Shown here: in pieces, positions 5,286-5,368 of the stretch
How the letters are laid out: each line of letters opens with the position of its first letter
How positions within the stretch are numbered: position 1 is the stretch's first letter
DNA from: Oscillospiraceae bacterium
GTDB taxonomy: Bacteria; Bacillota; Clostridia; Oscillospirales; Ruminococcaceae
Reading direction: 5' to 3'
Assembly: GCA_902798675.1 (NCBI GenBank)
Contig: CADBXQ010000036.1
Coordinates: 7,371-12,738 of the forward strand
DNA: 5,368 bases
Made by a program: the position numbers and the translations under genes
Notes under the pieces: model-generated
Seen by the model: the letters and a program-made list of their open reading frames with translations, nothing else
Database searches by the model: none
Told to the model about the DNA's origin: nothing

Positions 5286-5368
5286 ATGAAAAAGTCAGTT
5301 AATAATTTATTAATAATTTTATATTATATTATTTTTGTGATATTTTTTACTGGATGTGGATTATTTTT
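5286..5368 (+). CDS. Putative lipoprotein, N-terminal fragment (runs off window)
   Basis: Only 27 codons are present. The peptide MKKSVNNLLIILYYIIF continues into VIFFTGCGLF, a typical bacterial type II signal peptide. It has basic residues at 2-3, a hydrophobic core at about 8-21, and a lipobox FTGC with the acceptor Cys at residue 24. Processing by signal peptidase II and attachment of lipid would anchor the mature protein to the outer face of the membrane. The near-perfect Shine-Dalgarno sequence 8 nt upstream supports the start. Nothing of the mature domain is visible, so its function cannot be named. The 162-nt gap and a possible promoter of its own suggest it is a separate transcription unit from the operon to its left. 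Confidence 0.75.
   Translation, partial: MKKSVNNLLIILYYIIFVIFFTGCGLF

Overview
The window looks like chromosomal DNA from a low-GC Gram-positive anaerobe, most likely a member of the Clostridia. The reasons are the AT-rich base composition, strong GGAGG-type ribosome binding sites, sigma-A-type promoters, a pyruvate phosphate dikinase very close to the Clostridium symbiosum enzyme, and a small gene set (DUF5685 protein, J-domain-like protein, FGYYP membrane protein) that I associate with Clostridia. The genetic code is standard. I see no RNA genes, insertion sequences or CRISPR arrays.

Layout. Positions 1-2579 on the minus strand are almost a complete ppdK gene. It is open from its start codon to the window edge and lacks only the last few codons. 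Positions 2580-2960 are a divergent intergenic region. It holds a near-ideal extended -10 promoter for ppdK, one or two promoters for the rightward operon, and an unusual cluster of palindromes, including the only three ATGCAT motifs in the window. Rightward from 2967 run three closely spaced genes (gaps of 47 and 19 nt): a DUF5685-type cysteine-containing protein, a J-domain/TPR-like protein with a Cys-rich tail, and a small multi-pass membrane protein. After a 162-nt AT-rich gap a fourth rightward gene begins at 5286. It encodes a lipoprotein signal peptide and is cut by the window edge.

How the genes may work together. PPDK interconverts PEP and pyruvate using AMP/PPi or ATP/Pi and is central metabolism, probably unrelated to the operon on its right. 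The three-gene operon is the interesting part. Its J-domain has lost the HPD signature (it reads Asp-Pro-Gly), so it is unlikely to stimulate Hsp70 in the usual way. Its tail packs nine cysteines into 31 residues and ends in a cysteine. The DUF5685 partner has a CxxC pair, further cysteines and two aspartate-rich segments about 100 residues apart, a layout reminiscent of the isoprenoid synthase fold. The third gene is an integral membrane protein. A membrane-linked metal-binding, lipid-modification or assembly function is possible, but that is inference; no function is established here.
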